From NCBI GenBank assembly GCA_910574455.1, contig CAJSYZ010000005.1, forward strand, positions 4,960,001-5,024,000: a stretch of DNA of 64,000 bases. Direction: 5' to 3'. The DNA is from Trichaptum fuscoviolaceum (Eukaryota; Basidiomycota; Agaricomycetes; Hymenochaetales; Trichaptaceae). Within the stretch, counting starts at the first letter, position 1. Every line of letters begins with the position of its first letter. The notes beneath the pieces were generated by a model. That model ran no database searches, was not told the origin of the DNA, and saw only the letters and a list, made by a program, of their open reading frames with translations. The position numbers and the translations under genes are program-made. Below are positions 1 through 10,633 of the stretch, piece by piece.

Positions 1-459
1 TATGCCATTGCAGCAGTCATACTCCTTCCACAGCAATCAGTGGACTAGCAAAGGAGGCTTTCAAACAACCGATACTCGTAATGTCACGGTGTGGATTATT
101 TTTGAATTCGCTAAACATTTTCCCGCAGCAGACAACCGATGATCGACCGAGTTCTGTAGTCAGGCTCCACATTCTTCCTTTCAGGATGGATTCGGATTTC
201 ACCTATAGGAGGTCAAGCACAAGCTCTACGGCAGTTTAAACTTGTGCCTTATGATATAGATGGCATACCCATCGGAGACTTGGCAATCTAAATTTAAAGG
301 CCAGTGAGACACATAATATCGCTGGAAATCTGACACTTGATAGATGCGCGACAATATTACGCTATATTCATCTTACCTGACCGCAACAGATAGACAAGGG
401 TATTTCTTATAGAGTATGTAATCGTGTCACCGAAGTCGATCACATTTCCGAGTTTACGA

Positions 460-1140
460 TTACAAGTAGATCCTCCGTAGGTCATGGTCATAAACTTCCT
501 GTCTGCAACTTGGACACCGAGACCGGAAAACGAGCCATTGCTTGATGCACCTGCAAGCATCATGGTCGAGGTGTGTCATAGTTAGCCTCTCAAGGGCACT
601 GAATTTAAGGGTCAGGAGTACGTACGATGTGCAGAAGAAATGGCCATATCGAAGACAAATAAGATCTTGGGCTCGGTCTGTCGGCATGGATGTTAATGTA
701 CGAGTTACCATCGTTGCCGGGGCCGTACACTCACGCGTCAATGAATGGACAAGAATATTCGGGGTCGGAGTTGTTGGTCGAAATATAACAGGTCGAGCTA
801 CTCTTGCATATGTAGTTGATTCATATGTCAATGGGCGACTTTCTGTAGAGTATGCCACCTGAGCATGCGCACGCCAGCCTCGAATAATCCGTTGCGCAGC
901 TTCCAGCGTCTTTACATTACTTAGCGTCGAGAAGCATTCTACTTCACGGAGGCGCCAAGTACATTGTGTCTGCGGATCCCAAATACAATCTTCCCCTTGG
1001 CGCAGGAAGAGCCTGGCCTTGGCTATGGAATCTACTGTCACTGCAATGACTGGCCAATGCGCGAGCATGTATGAAGCGAAGATTGCATGGCGCGCAGCGA
1101 GGATGTTCAGGAGAATCCGCGATGTGAAGTGTTCGATCAT
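460..1140 (-). pseudogene. Degenerate RING-finger relative of the C2H2-RING cluster
   Basis: An open frame of 226 codons ends in a RING-like tail. The sequence shows a GHFFC segment, a GTACGT donor, an acceptor just before 550, and then CIK, CPSC and a DLRRIYL end. The intron sits between the fifth and sixth RING ligands, exactly as in the intact copies at 2.3 and 4.3 kb. The first CxxC pair of the RING is absent, and the usual LRCGH reads LRYGH, so one zinc site cannot form. No C2H2 fingers were found upstream on this strand. The final coding exon is 91 bases against 97 in the intact genes, because of an earlier stop. I read this as a decayed member facing away from the other copies. A diverged but expressed protein cannot be excluded, since the frame stays open across the intron. 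Confidence 0.5.
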
Positions 1141-2312
1141 CAGGGCTAAGAAGTTGTGTACTACATAAGGAGCAGAAAAATTACTTGGAGGCGATACTCA
1201 TTGCTCTATTTTCACAACAGCGGGAATAAAATCCTTCAAATTCAGGTCGAGTTGAAGAGAAAGGAGAGGAAAGTCGCTAAGGGTGGATCAAACATCGCCT
1301 CAAGAGATAGAGTGTTCACCCCACTTTCAGCAGAGTACACGAGGCCAAAGTTATGCACATATGACTTGAGTGCTAGCAGCAAAGAACTCGGATAGAATGT
1401 GGTCCTTTGATTAGCGCCAGAGCGAGCCACCGAAAAAGGAGACCATTTCGCAGAAACGAGTTCTGCATATCTATGAAACCGGTGTAATGTGATACATGAC
1501 CTGTGCACAGAAGGCAATCCCATTCCAGATAGTGTGCTTTCCGATAATCCTGTGCGACGAGGCCGAGACAAACTGGGGTGAAACGAACTTGAAAATTCCT
1601 CAGCAACTTCGTTACCAGTCGCATCGGCGGAGTTACTAGCTTTGCTCGCAATCTGCCGAATATAATTTGGTTTTACAGGCTGGCAGTACACTATCTATCT
1701 CGCTCTGAGTCTCGACCACATATCAGGTCAGCAAACAACAAGAAAAACTACATATCCGGTAGGCATAGTCTTTCCTACTTCAACAATATACCAACTTACC
1801 ACGAACCTTTCGGAAGATTGTGATTGCACTCAGCAACTTCAAGTTGAAATTAAATCTCCGCTCCATCAATCTTCATCAACACAGCAAATGGGCCAGAACG
1901 TCGTTCTCAGGCTTATCTTCACCTTCACCTTCACCTTCACCTTCACCTTCACTTATCGGCTTATTAGAGTGCATGTACCTCATGTTTCTATGAACTACCT
2001 CCAGATTCAGGTCACCCGACTGGGATCGCGTAAACTTCCTCCGGAGCCTCATTGATACTGGGAAAACTGCTTCTATTATAGCCGCATCTGCACAGACTCT
2101 CATCAAAGAACCGTGTTCTAAGCTTACAGATCAAACACATGTTGTAGTGATGTCTTTACTATGAGGACTTTTACATAATTGTACCTCGGCCAGCTAAAGC
2201 GACAGCTTGCGCTGCTCTCCCTCTGGTATCAAGTCACTCCTTGTGAATGGACATATCTCTCACTTGATCTTTGACTGCACTAGATATCCCTCCTCTCTTC
2301 ACTAAAGAACAG
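1141..2312. other. Intergenic region with a microsatellite
   Basis: No gene can be supported here. Minus-strand open frames of about 90-150 codons exist but show no family pattern. The stretch contains a hexamer microsatellite near 1918 and an interrupted inverted repeat CAACTTCAAGTTG at 1834-1846. It separates the minus-strand RING remnant from the first plus-strand C2H2-RING gene, so it may hold divergent promoters for both. Confidence 0.5.
1918..1953. repeat. (TTCACC)n microsatellite
   Basis: Five perfect TTCACC units are followed by one TTCACT unit. On the minus strand it reads as a Gly-Glu run inside a 76-codon open frame, but that frame is not recognisable as a gene. Confidence 0.9.
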
Positions 2313-3240
2313 ATGAATCGAGTCTCACAGGCATCCCTATATGCCCCTATTTGGCCGTATTCTAACGCAGCGGATATGATCATACCGCGTACGGACATAT
2401 TGTTACCTGGACCTCAAGCATCTTGTCTATTGTGCAACAGATACTTCGCTACCTTTGAAGACCGTGCTCGGCACATCGCCACTTCTAGAGAGCACCGCTC
2501 AAGAGAAGTTGCAGCTTCCACCACACTTCCTCACTGCGTTCCATGCGACCGTAGGTTCGTGAACTCGGAGGCGTTGAATACCCATGTACAAAATAGCAAA
2601 GTCCATCGTCGGGCTGTTCGATCACTTAGTCAGATTGCACCAAGGACAGCGCCGCAAACAACAGCACCAAGGAGACAGGTGGGAGCAACAGGTGCAAGAA
2701 TGGTATGTACTTGTCAACTTCATTAAGTGAGACATTGTGTATTTAATTAAACTACTACAGGCGCCGACTGTCCCTGTTGTGCATCGGGTCACTAGAAGCG
2801 TAGCTCAGCCCACGTACTCTTTGGAAACACAAGAAACCACGGCCAACCTGACAGTCTCAGACCCACAAGGTACCAATGTGCACGAAGCATCAACTCATTC
2901 TCAGTCCACTCGACTTGTTGATACTAACTTGCGAACTTTCGGCTCCACAACTGCCGAGCACTCCGGGGACGAAGACCAGTCTCAGGGACCAGAAGAAGGC
3001 TACTCTTGTCCTTTGTGTTGGGACAAGAGAACTGACCTTAGTTGCCTACGATGTGGACATGTCTTCTGTACACTGTATGTACATGTCTTCTAACTTAGTT
3101 CGCAAGCTTTGAGATAAAATCTCTGATACCTTGATTATTGCAGGTGTATCAACCAATCGCTTAATGCCCGTTCACGATGTCCACTTTGTAGACAGACAGC
3201 TAACAAGAACGACCTGCGGAGGATCTACTTTTCATCATGA
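2313..3240 (+). CDS. C2H2-C2H2-RING protein, cluster copy 1
   Basis: Three exons join in frame: 2313-2702, 2761-3074 and 3144-3240, giving about 266 residues. Near the N-terminus are two fingers of the form C-x2-C-x12-H-x6-H (CLLC...H...H and CVPC...H...H). A Ser/Thr/Gln-rich linker follows, then a complete C3HC4 RING: CPLC, CLRCGHVFC, C, CPLC. The tail is DLRRIYFSS. RING domains of this pattern usually act as E3 ubiquitin ligases, and the paired fingers may bind nucleic acid; both roles are inference. The second intron lies between the fifth and sixth RING ligands. The start is the first in-frame ATG, and an upstream exon is possible. Related copies lie at 4.3, 6.3 and 7.9 kb. Confidence 0.72.
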
Positions 3241-4347
3241 AATATGTGTTTCATCATAGTCATTAAGCTACATGAATGTCCCTGTATCTCTGCAATAATC
3301 AGACAGCCTGAGGTAATCAATTTAAAGTCTGCCACTGGCCGTAGCCTAATACAGACGGGTCTCTGAATGTTTATACACCAAGTTCGAGCTCTAGCGCCTT
3401 ACATATCTTGTAAATGCTGTCTGCCTCTTGTATAAGATTGAAGATACTGTAAGTAGCTCAAACTCTAAAGCCGATCTAGGTGTATTCTCGTGTCTCTCTG
3501 GTCTTTCAGAAGAAGCATGAAGTATAACACATTGGAGTAACTCTACAGATATTTACTCACATAAAAGCTGAATGACGCAATGTTTCTAAAGAAAATCATT
3601 CCATATAACATATGTGGTTGACAGCAAGTACGACATAAGAGAGCAATAACGTTTCGAAGGCGGAATAATATGTAAACTAAAGTTCCATATTGACAATTTA
3701 GACTCCGATAAGCAACTTCAAGTTGAAGATTGAATCACTAGGCCGGCAATGCCGATCGGAACACTGGCACTGGCAGTTGCGGAATGCCGAATAATATTCG
3801 GCAGATTACGAACAAACAATACTAGTACAAACTCCGCCGTGGCTTACTTAACCGTGACTTCAAGTTGAACATGACCTCGGCGCCTTCAAGTTCAACCTGC
3901 TCGTCTCAGCCTCACCGTACAGGATTATCTACGAGGAAATGCCTTCTGTGAACATGTCATATATCCCGGAATCTGGTAACCGTATGTACCTTTCATTGAT
4001 ACGAAGACCTCGTTTTGTGAAAATTGTATCCTTTTTGGCGACGTCAAGGTGAACTTGTTGCCCTTCAAGTTAGGGCGCTAATCAAAACCATATTCTATTC
4101 TGCGACGCTCGCGCTCAAGCCATGCTATACATGCATCGGCGCTACTCAGTGCTTGTCCAGACCTTCAAGTTGGCCATATATGCACCGGCCCAAAGGTGGG
4201 GTGAGAGTGCTATCTCTCGAGTCTATGGCCATATCATCCCTACCACAGTCAGGAACTTCCCTGGTTGACATTTCGTTTCACTTCGAATTGAAGGTAAAGA
4301 AAATCTTTGTATTCCTAACGTATTCCTACCGTTGTGACTGTAGAGGA
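3241..4347. other. Intergenic region and promoter of the second C2H2-RING gene
   Basis: No gene is supported between the first two plus-strand cluster genes. The right part, from about 4040, is nearly repeated at 7588-7860 upstream of the fourth plus-strand copy, so it probably carries the promoter. Interrupted inverted repeats built on CAACTT/AAGTTG occur at 3713-3725 and near 3856-3867. A CACTGGCACTGGCAG motif lies at 3762-3776. Confidence 0.5.
4040..4347 (+). repeat. Duplicated upstream segment, copy A
   Basis: About 300 bases here match 7588-7860. Shared landmarks are CATATTCTATTCTGCGACGC, GGCCATATATGCACCGGCCC, the adjoining AAGGTGGGGTGAGAGTGC, CTATCTCTCGAGTCTATGGC and CATTTCGTTTCACTTCGAA. 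The copies differ by small insertions and substitutions. Both end at the start codon of a C2H2 gene, so the promoter was duplicated along with the gene. Confidence 0.85.
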
Positions 4348-5539
4348 ATGGATTCTGGTACCTGGGTTAATGACGTCTCATTACGACTTGCCTCACGGCG
4401 TATAGAATCTGAACCAAAGCAGAACTCCCATACCAGTGCATCTTTCTGCTCATTATGCAGTAGACAATTCCTCAGCCCTGAAGCTCGGGCTCGTCACGTC
4501 GCGATTTCTCCCGCACATCCCCGCTGCGCGCCATGCAACCGTCAATTCTTAGATGCTCGCGCGTTGGCCAACCATCTTAGTGGAAGTAGAAATCATCGCC
4601 AGGCTCATTCACGTCGTGACAACGAGACGATGAGAGACCCAGAGGCAGCAATACCGTGGGTGCAAACGACAGACGTACGGCCGGTATGTACATACCTGTC
4701 ATCTCTCCAAGTAGATTTTTCTCCGACACTTAGTCCATACGCTTCGCAGCAAATTGGTCGGGGAAATTCCAGCTCTACGAGCGCGCGCCGGCGAGTTAGC
4801 ATAACCTCGTTCTTTACTTCAGACCAACCATCAACATCTGAACCAACAACCTATACAAGGGAAGTTCGACCTTCCTTAGCCCGGCCAACATTTCCACACC
4901 GGAATGCTCCCGTGACTCACGGGAGCATCCATCCATCAACAGCTCAGCAGATGGCCCGGACCATGGTGGAAACTCAGTTGTCGACAGCTGTGCCGACGGT
5001 CCAAGTACCAGAACCTCATGTGCACAGAGGCGAAGAGAATGAAGAACGCAATGAGAATTCATCTACAGGAGAGACAAGCGAGTCAGAGGGATCTACAGGA
5101 GAGACGAGCGAGTCAGAGGGATCTACATTTGTGTCCTTCTTCCGATCGTTGTGGGGATGGAGCAATAACACAGAAACGCAACCACCAGGTAACCAGAATT
5201 CGCAATCCACCCAATCTGTGTCCACTATCAGAAGATCATCCGAAACTTCTGCTACTGAGCGGAGCATCAATCAATATAAGAGGGATAATGATCCGGAAGA
5301 AGGCTATAAATGTCCGTTATGTTGGGATAAGAAAACTCACCTTAGCAGCTTGCGTTGCGGCCATGTCTTTTGTACATCGTACGTACTTTCTAATCTTGAA
5401 GACTTGAGCCCTGCCTGCTAATACACCCATGTATGCTCGCAGTTGCATCAACCAATCACTCAATGTTCGGTCGCAATGTCCACTTTGCCGACAGGCAGCT
5501 TACATCTACGATCTGCGGAGGACCTACTTTTTGGAATAA
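4348..5539 (+). CDS. C2H2-C2H2-RING protein, cluster copy 2
   Basis: Exons 4348-5378 and 5443-5539 give about 375 residues. Two C-x2-C-x12-H-x6-H fingers (CSLC and CAPC) lie in the first 90 residues. A long Ser/Thr/Glu-rich linker carries a tandem 10-residue repeat (STGETSESEG). A full C3HC4 RING follows (CPLC, LRCGHVFC, C, CPLC) and the tail is DLRRTYFLE. The intron falls between the fifth and sixth RING ligands, and the last exon is 97 bases, the same as in copy 1. The frame is open further upstream, but this ATG follows the duplicated promoter and matches the start of the copy at 7861. The likely role is a ubiquitin ligase with nucleic-acid-binding fingers, by domain analogy only. A GTATGT at 4684 recalls the first intron of copy 1, but no acceptor keeps the frame. 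Confidence 0.75.
5062..5121 (+). repeat. 30-base tandem duplication inside the linker
   Basis: Two adjacent 30-base units with one mismatch encode STGETSESEG twice. The second unit starts at 5092. It lies in the disordered linker of the copy-2 C2H2-RING protein. Confidence 0.9.
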
Positions 5540-6340
5540 AGTGCGACCCTTCATTTTTACCGAGCTAAACAACTTGTATGTAGGCGTAAATGCCCTTGTT
5601 TCTCTTTATTTCCCAGATATTTATTTTGAAAAATGACTGAAGCTTGTCCTGTATCTGTATCTCGTGCAAATTCAGCACCTGCCGAGAAAGTCACAATAAC
5701 CCTAGATTTCTTGTCAAGTCGATCTTCGAGTCACATATCATGGACTACGACAATAATCTTGAGCTTTCACGAAGTCTCCTCGATTCTTCAAGGTGAATGG
5801 TATGTATGTATGTACTTATCTCGGCAACTTGAAGTGCAGTGCTAAATTGAAGCTCCGCGTCCGAGTCCGAGTCGCAGATTAAAAATCCTGTTTCGGATCC
5901 CTCTTCCGCCGGCTCTCTACTCTTGTTTCCGGTAACCTTCGTTGAACATAGCGAGTGACCATATCTTGCCCTTCTATGGGAGATGATTCTAATTACTATC
6001 ACAAACTCATTGCAACTGCTACCGTGACGTTCACGTCGGAACGGCCTCAGACCCCGTGCCCTGCCGCTAATCAACGAATCGACTTTTTCTTGGCTGTGCT
6101 ATGCTTCTAAACCACATACATATTACTGCATCATACCTGGTACCAGTGGGAGTCTTTCATATACATACAGACCCACTAAGCGCTGGCTAATGATCTCACA
6201 GCCTTGAGGCTGGGTCATGTGGCTCTCCTCGTGCCACTTACTATTCGCACCTGGCGGGTAGGCAAGTGAATAATAACCTATTCTCTAGCTTGGCCCAGGC
6301 TTGATCCCAGCATCCCTCAGGCTGTCGTTGGCATCGAGAA
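5540..6340. other. Intergenic region between cluster copies 2 and 3
   Basis: No gene is supported. A minus-strand open frame of 109 codons at 5745-6074 shows no recognisable family. A CAACTTGAAGTGC motif at 5825-5837, followed by AAATTGAAGCTCCG, resembles the elements at 1834 and 3713. Confidence 0.4.
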
Positions 6341-7398
6341 ATGAATTACCACTTGGCCCGTTTGTACGAATCCCCGTTCACTAGTCCCGTGGAGGACGTC
6401 ACATCGGACACAACGACCTCTCAGATGACATTCTGCGTACCGTGCAATATACATTTTGCCACCCCGGTGCAACGAGCATTTCATATTGCGACTTCGAACT
6501 TGCACTCTTATTGCGCACCATGCGCGCGACAATTCGTTAATGCCGATGCGTTGAATACACATCTTCGTGAAAGTAGACAACATCGATATAGGGTTCTCCA
6601 ATTACAGCAAGAATATATCAGGGGAAGCCTAGAAATTATGCAGCGAGCGGTAGGAGCCCATGATTTCTTTAATGAACATTGAAATCTCACCAAGTTTCAT
6701 AGATTGCACTCCGTAGCATACAGCCAGCCTTTATGATCCCAATGATCCACCCACTGTTATACACAGGGTTCTTTCCTTGGTATAACACAGGACTTCCGGA
6801 AACCTCAAGTTTGACATCGGGGATGATAGAACAGGTCCAAGAACCAGGTGGAGATGATGAAACTTACGCGTGCGAGGATGTAGGCAACATCCAGAAAACT
6901 TTGGGAAACAATAGAAAATCGATGGAAAGGTCGCAAAAACTTGATAGCCATAGCCAAGAGCTGGGATGCACGAGTCAAAACAGCTCGAATCCAAGCCAGC
7001 AGGCACACAAGGTCAAGTATCAATCCGTAAAATCCCAGATCGTGACCATTCCCGCGATGCCACTGTCCTCGAAGGCCACCATAGCTGATAAAGCGAAGAA
7101 ACCGCCTGAACAAAACCATACTCTTCGAACAACGGGACAATCCAAGAAACAACTTAGTCCTAAAGAAAGCCATGTTCAGAAAGAGGAGCAGACCAAGAAA
7201 CAGTCGCGACAAACCTATGTTCGTTCGAGCAAAGAAGTTGACCTTACTCAACTTTGTGGGCATTTCTTCTGCACATCGTATGCAATTTTCAACTCGAATA
7301 TGATCCGTGATTTTTGACCAAGCAGTTCTTCTATACTTGACAGGTATGTGTACTGTTCTCAGAAAGGACGCCGGTCGAAGAAAGGCTCGAGTTCTTGA
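6341..7398 (+). pseudogene. C2H2-C2H2 protein with truncated RING, cluster copy 3
   Basis: Exon 6341-6649 joins exon 6703-7277 in frame. Two intact C-x2-C-x12-H-x6-H fingers (CVPC and CAPC) sit near the N-terminus, followed by a Lys/Gln/Ser-rich linker. The RING survives only as LCGHFFCTS: the first CPLC pair is missing. The donor at the usual RING intron position is still present (GTATGC at 7278). What follows, whichever acceptor near 7320-7345 is used, is a short unrelated tail ending at 7398 rather than CINQ...CPLC. The fingers look maintained while the RING is lost. The protein could still be made as a finger-only product. The linker KKQSRQTYVRSSKEVDLT is shared with the next copy. Confidence 0.6.
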
Positions 7399-7587
7399 TT
7401 CAGGATGGATATACCAAGCCGTTCTTTTGTTTCCAAGTAGTGCAGATTCTGTATATTCGTTGTGCAGCAGGAATGGACCTTGTAGTAGTGAGAGAAAGGG
7501 GAACTTCATTTTGGCTGTTGTTACTGGCAGTGGGCAACATCCGAGTCACAATGATTGACCTCGTTCTGTGTCAATTGTCTCCTTTTG

Positions 7588-7860
7588 GTGACTTCAAGGT
7601 CGAGTTGCTCGGGCGCTACTAGTGATCAAAGAACCACTGCCAGTGGCATATTCTATTCTGCGACGCTGGCGCTCACGCCACTGGCACGCTATACAGGCCA
7701 TATATGCACCGGCCCAAAGGTGGGGTGAGAGTGCTATCTCTCGAGTCTATGGCCATATCATCCCTGCCACAGTCAGGACGTTCCCTGCTCAACATTTCGT
7801 TTCACTTCGAACCGAAGTTAAAGGAACTCTCTGTATTCCTGACGTTGTGACAGTAGAGAA
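7588..7860 (+). repeat. Duplicated upstream segment, copy B
   Basis: This matches 4040-4347 and ends directly at the ATG of the next C2H2 gene. Relative to copy A it carries a small insertion containing CCACTGCCAGTGGC at 7634-7647, and a second change at 7677-7687 with GCCACTGGCAC. Both look like insertions or expansions of a dispersed short motif. Confidence 0.85.
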
Positions 7861-8373
7861 ATGGATACTACCAGTGCATCTTTCTGCTCATTATGCAGTA
7901 GACAATTCCTCAGTCCTAAAGCTCGGAATCTTCACGTTGCAGATTCTCCTGCACATCCACGCTGCGCGACATGCGACCATCGCTTCTTAGATGCTAGCGC
8001 CTTGGCCACCCATAGTAAAAATAGGAAGCATCGCCAGGCTCATCCACGTCGCTTCTTAGATACTAGCGCGTTGGCCAACCATCGTCACGGTAGTAGAAGC
8101 AAAAAGCATCGCCAGGCTCGTTCACGGACCTTCAAGTCCAGGTCCCCCAAGCTATGTGATAAAGCAAAAAAGCGCATAAGCAGAGCCCAGCTCGAACACT
8201 GGCAGCGAGAGAAATCAAGAAACGACTTGATGCTGGAAAAAGCCATGTTCGAAAGGAAAAAAGAGCGGACCAAGAAACAGTCGCAACAAACCTATGTTCG
8301 CCGACTTATACGTTCGAGCAAAGAAGTTGACCTTACGGGGCACCGAGTAGTAGTAGTGACTAGTACTATGTAG
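7861..8373 (+). CDS. C2H2 finger protein without RING, cluster copy 4
   Basis: A single open frame of 170 codons starts at an ATG just after the duplicated promoter. Finger 1 is CSLC...H...H with the usual spacing. Finger 2 is CATC...H with five residues between its histidines. It is followed by a repeated half finger: RFLDTSALANH echoes RFLDASALATH. A basic, Lys/Arg-rich stretch follows, with KKQSQQTYVRRLIRSSKEVDLT-like sequence shared with copy 3. The protein then stops where the RING would begin, reading TGHRVV in place of the CGHFFC motif. About 80 bases after the start codon of copy 2 are missing here. It is either a truncated remnant or a stable finger-only variant. Confidence 0.5.
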   Translation: MDTTSASFCSLCSRQFLSPKARNLHVADSPAHPRCATCDHRFLDASALATHSKNRKHRQAHPRRFLDTSALANHRHGSRSKKHRQARSRTFKSRSPKLCDKAKKRISRAQLEHWQREKSRNDLMLEKAMFERKKERTKKQSQQTYVRRLIRSSKEVDLTGHRVVVVTSTM

Positions 8374-8548
8374 TAGCCTGCCAGTGAGTATTACTATGAC
8401 GTAATCCACACCTTTCTTTCGAGTCTCTCCCTTGAAGTGCCGCTACTATGATCTACGCACTGTACCGCCCTTGTGCTGCGTGTATGGACGATAGAGTGAA
8501 CCTCTCTCACTTGTTCTTTTACATAACGACGTCTCAGAGACCTATCTG

Positions 8549-10231
8549 ATGGACTGCAAAGTTTGCGATCAGACTCGCAGGGAGTTCACTTGTGCCTCAT
8601 GTGTCACTCGGGAGTGAGTCAACTTGCATAGCAGTCTCTTTCTGTATAAGATGTTGATCGATGTTGGCCAGCTTGCAGGAACACCGTAAATTCTTAGGAC
8701 AGATAACGAAAGACAGAGATTCACTTGTCTCAAAGGCGGCGGTGGCACTAGTCCCTCTGCAAGCCGCCCGCGCTCGTCGTGCCGATGCTGCATCGCTGCG
8801 GCGTAGAGTAGAAGAAATCCAAAGACATACGAAGATATTAAGAGATACAAACGAGCAAAGTGAGTATCCTCCTTAATGGAGGATATCGCCATGACTCTAG
8901 AATTGCTTTTGTAGCTCGCGAACGTCTTCAGAACGCCCGCAATGCATTAGCTGTGCGGCGACAGACATTGGATGACGCATATAAACACTCCTCTTTCTAT
9001 TCATCTCCTCCGCGTACACCAACGCCAACACCACCGGGTGGGCCACCCCGGAGTCGCTCTATTTCTGCACGACGAAAGAGTAGGACGGATGAAGTCGAGG
9101 GCCTAATCGGGCAAGCGAAAGAGCGGCTGAAAGCGTTGCAGGAGGCATTGGCTAGGGCTAGGCAAGGGCTTGTCCAGGAGCTTGTCGATGTTTTTGATAT
9201 AGTTGAGGTTGGTGGACGGCCAGCACAGGGAGTGCGAGCAGCAACTCGGGGCGAATGGGCGATTGGTGGGTTAGTTCTGCCTGTCCCTGGAGACATAAGA
9301 CGTAAGTCTTTGTCTCAGCACTCTCTGACAATTCACTCTGAGCTTTGCACCTTGAAGGTTATACTCCCCAACAGATAAACGCAGCGATAACCTTCATTCT
9401 ACATTTCCTAAGCTTGCTCACATTCTACCTCGGCATCAAACTCCCCTTCCAAGTAAACTGGAGCGGTGGAAAGCTCGGTGTTGGCGTACCCGAAATCTAT
9501 GCTACAAAGGGCATGGACTCGGGCGGATGGGCAAAGTAAGTGGTCTAACGAGTTAGACATGGACGGTCACTGAATTTGCTGTCAGATGGACAGTTCGCAA
9601 CCCGCTTCATCTCCCCCTTTCTTCTGCGTCGTCGTCCAATTCGCCCCCTACCTCTGCACCTCCGTCGCCCACCAGTTCACCCCGTCCTGGAAATGCACGC
9701 TCTCCCTCGTCGTCTCCCTCTCCCTATCTGCCTTCTGCACCGGTCCTCGGTGCATCTGATTCCCACACCGAGCTTGAGCTGCGAGGAGATCAGACACCCG
9801 CAAGCTTTACGACAGCTCTGGCGATGCTTCTCTACGATATCGCATATCTCGCCCACACTCAGGAGATCCTGGTCCCACTCTCATATGCAGGTGAGGCACT
9901 GCGGAACCTTTATGCTATTTGCTGTAGTGCCGAGCTTGGACGGTAAGCTTCCCGGTAATACAAACCAAAACTTAATTCTAATTGACTATGTTATAGCAAT
10001 AGTCACGCGTCGCATTCGCTCCCGACCCTTCCCCCTCCGACACCTCCTAACTTTCCACTCGACTTCAAACAGTTGTTGCAAGCGACATCCGCTGACCCAA
10101 CTCGACCTCGCTCGCGCCGCTCCTCCAACTCGAGTACTTCCTCAGGTGCTGTGACCGGGAATAGGCTCAATAAAGCACGTAAACACGAGCGGATTGATGA
10201 AGAAGAATGGGAAGTCGTTGATGACCCTTGA
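8549..10231 (+). CDS. ATG14: ATG14/UVRAG-family autophagy subunit
   Basis: Six exons join in frame (8549-8613, 8672-8859, 8915-9301, 9358-9535, 9586-9942, 9997-10231), giving about 469 residues. The N-terminus carries two CxxC pairs (CKVC and CASC), as in yeast Atg14. A Gln/Arg/Glu-rich coiled coil follows, then a proline-rich loop and a conserved core with AAITFILHFLSLLTFYLG and LPFQVNW. A Ser/Pro-rich low-complexity region comes next. The C-terminus is acidic and ends EEEWEVVDDP. By family it is a subunit of the class III PI3-kinase complex (Vps34-Vps15-Vps30) that directs it to autophagosome formation. The paired cysteines favour ATG14 over VPS38/UVRAG, but the two are hard to separate here. 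Confidence 0.75.
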
Positions 10232-10633
10232 TCACTGTATTTATACCTTTCTTGACAGCTGCTGTGCTGGTTGGTTTACTTTTACCTCATCGTTTTTCAT
10301 ATCTGTGTAGCTGTGTTCATGTGATGTTTGTATAATTACTGTTAAATTTTGCTTAAAAATAGTTTCAAGCAGTGTTTTCAATCCACAAAGCAATACAAGT
10401 TTATCATTTGCCGTCAAAGACCATGTTAATTGTAAACGCAACAATGTGATTAATTTGCGCAGCGTTGTTTGTGATGCGGAATTCGAGTGATCGCAAAGTA
10501 ATGTTTCGATGTGATGAAAAGAGGGCGCTTGTACCAGAGAACTATACAACCTTACTACCGTAGATAAAAGTTTACGGAAGAGACTTCGTGAAGACGGAGC
10601 TAACATACACATACTTAAGTAAAATATGTTCAT
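10232..10633. other. Convergent intergenic region
   Basis: This is an AT-rich stretch between the ends of the autophagy gene and the first DUF4336 copy. It probably holds both 3' untranslated ends. No coding signal was seen. Confidence 0.5.

Noticed and set aside
1914..1953. Gly-Glu repeat protein on the minus strand
   Set aside because: The open frame is short and the repeat is simply a microsatellite.
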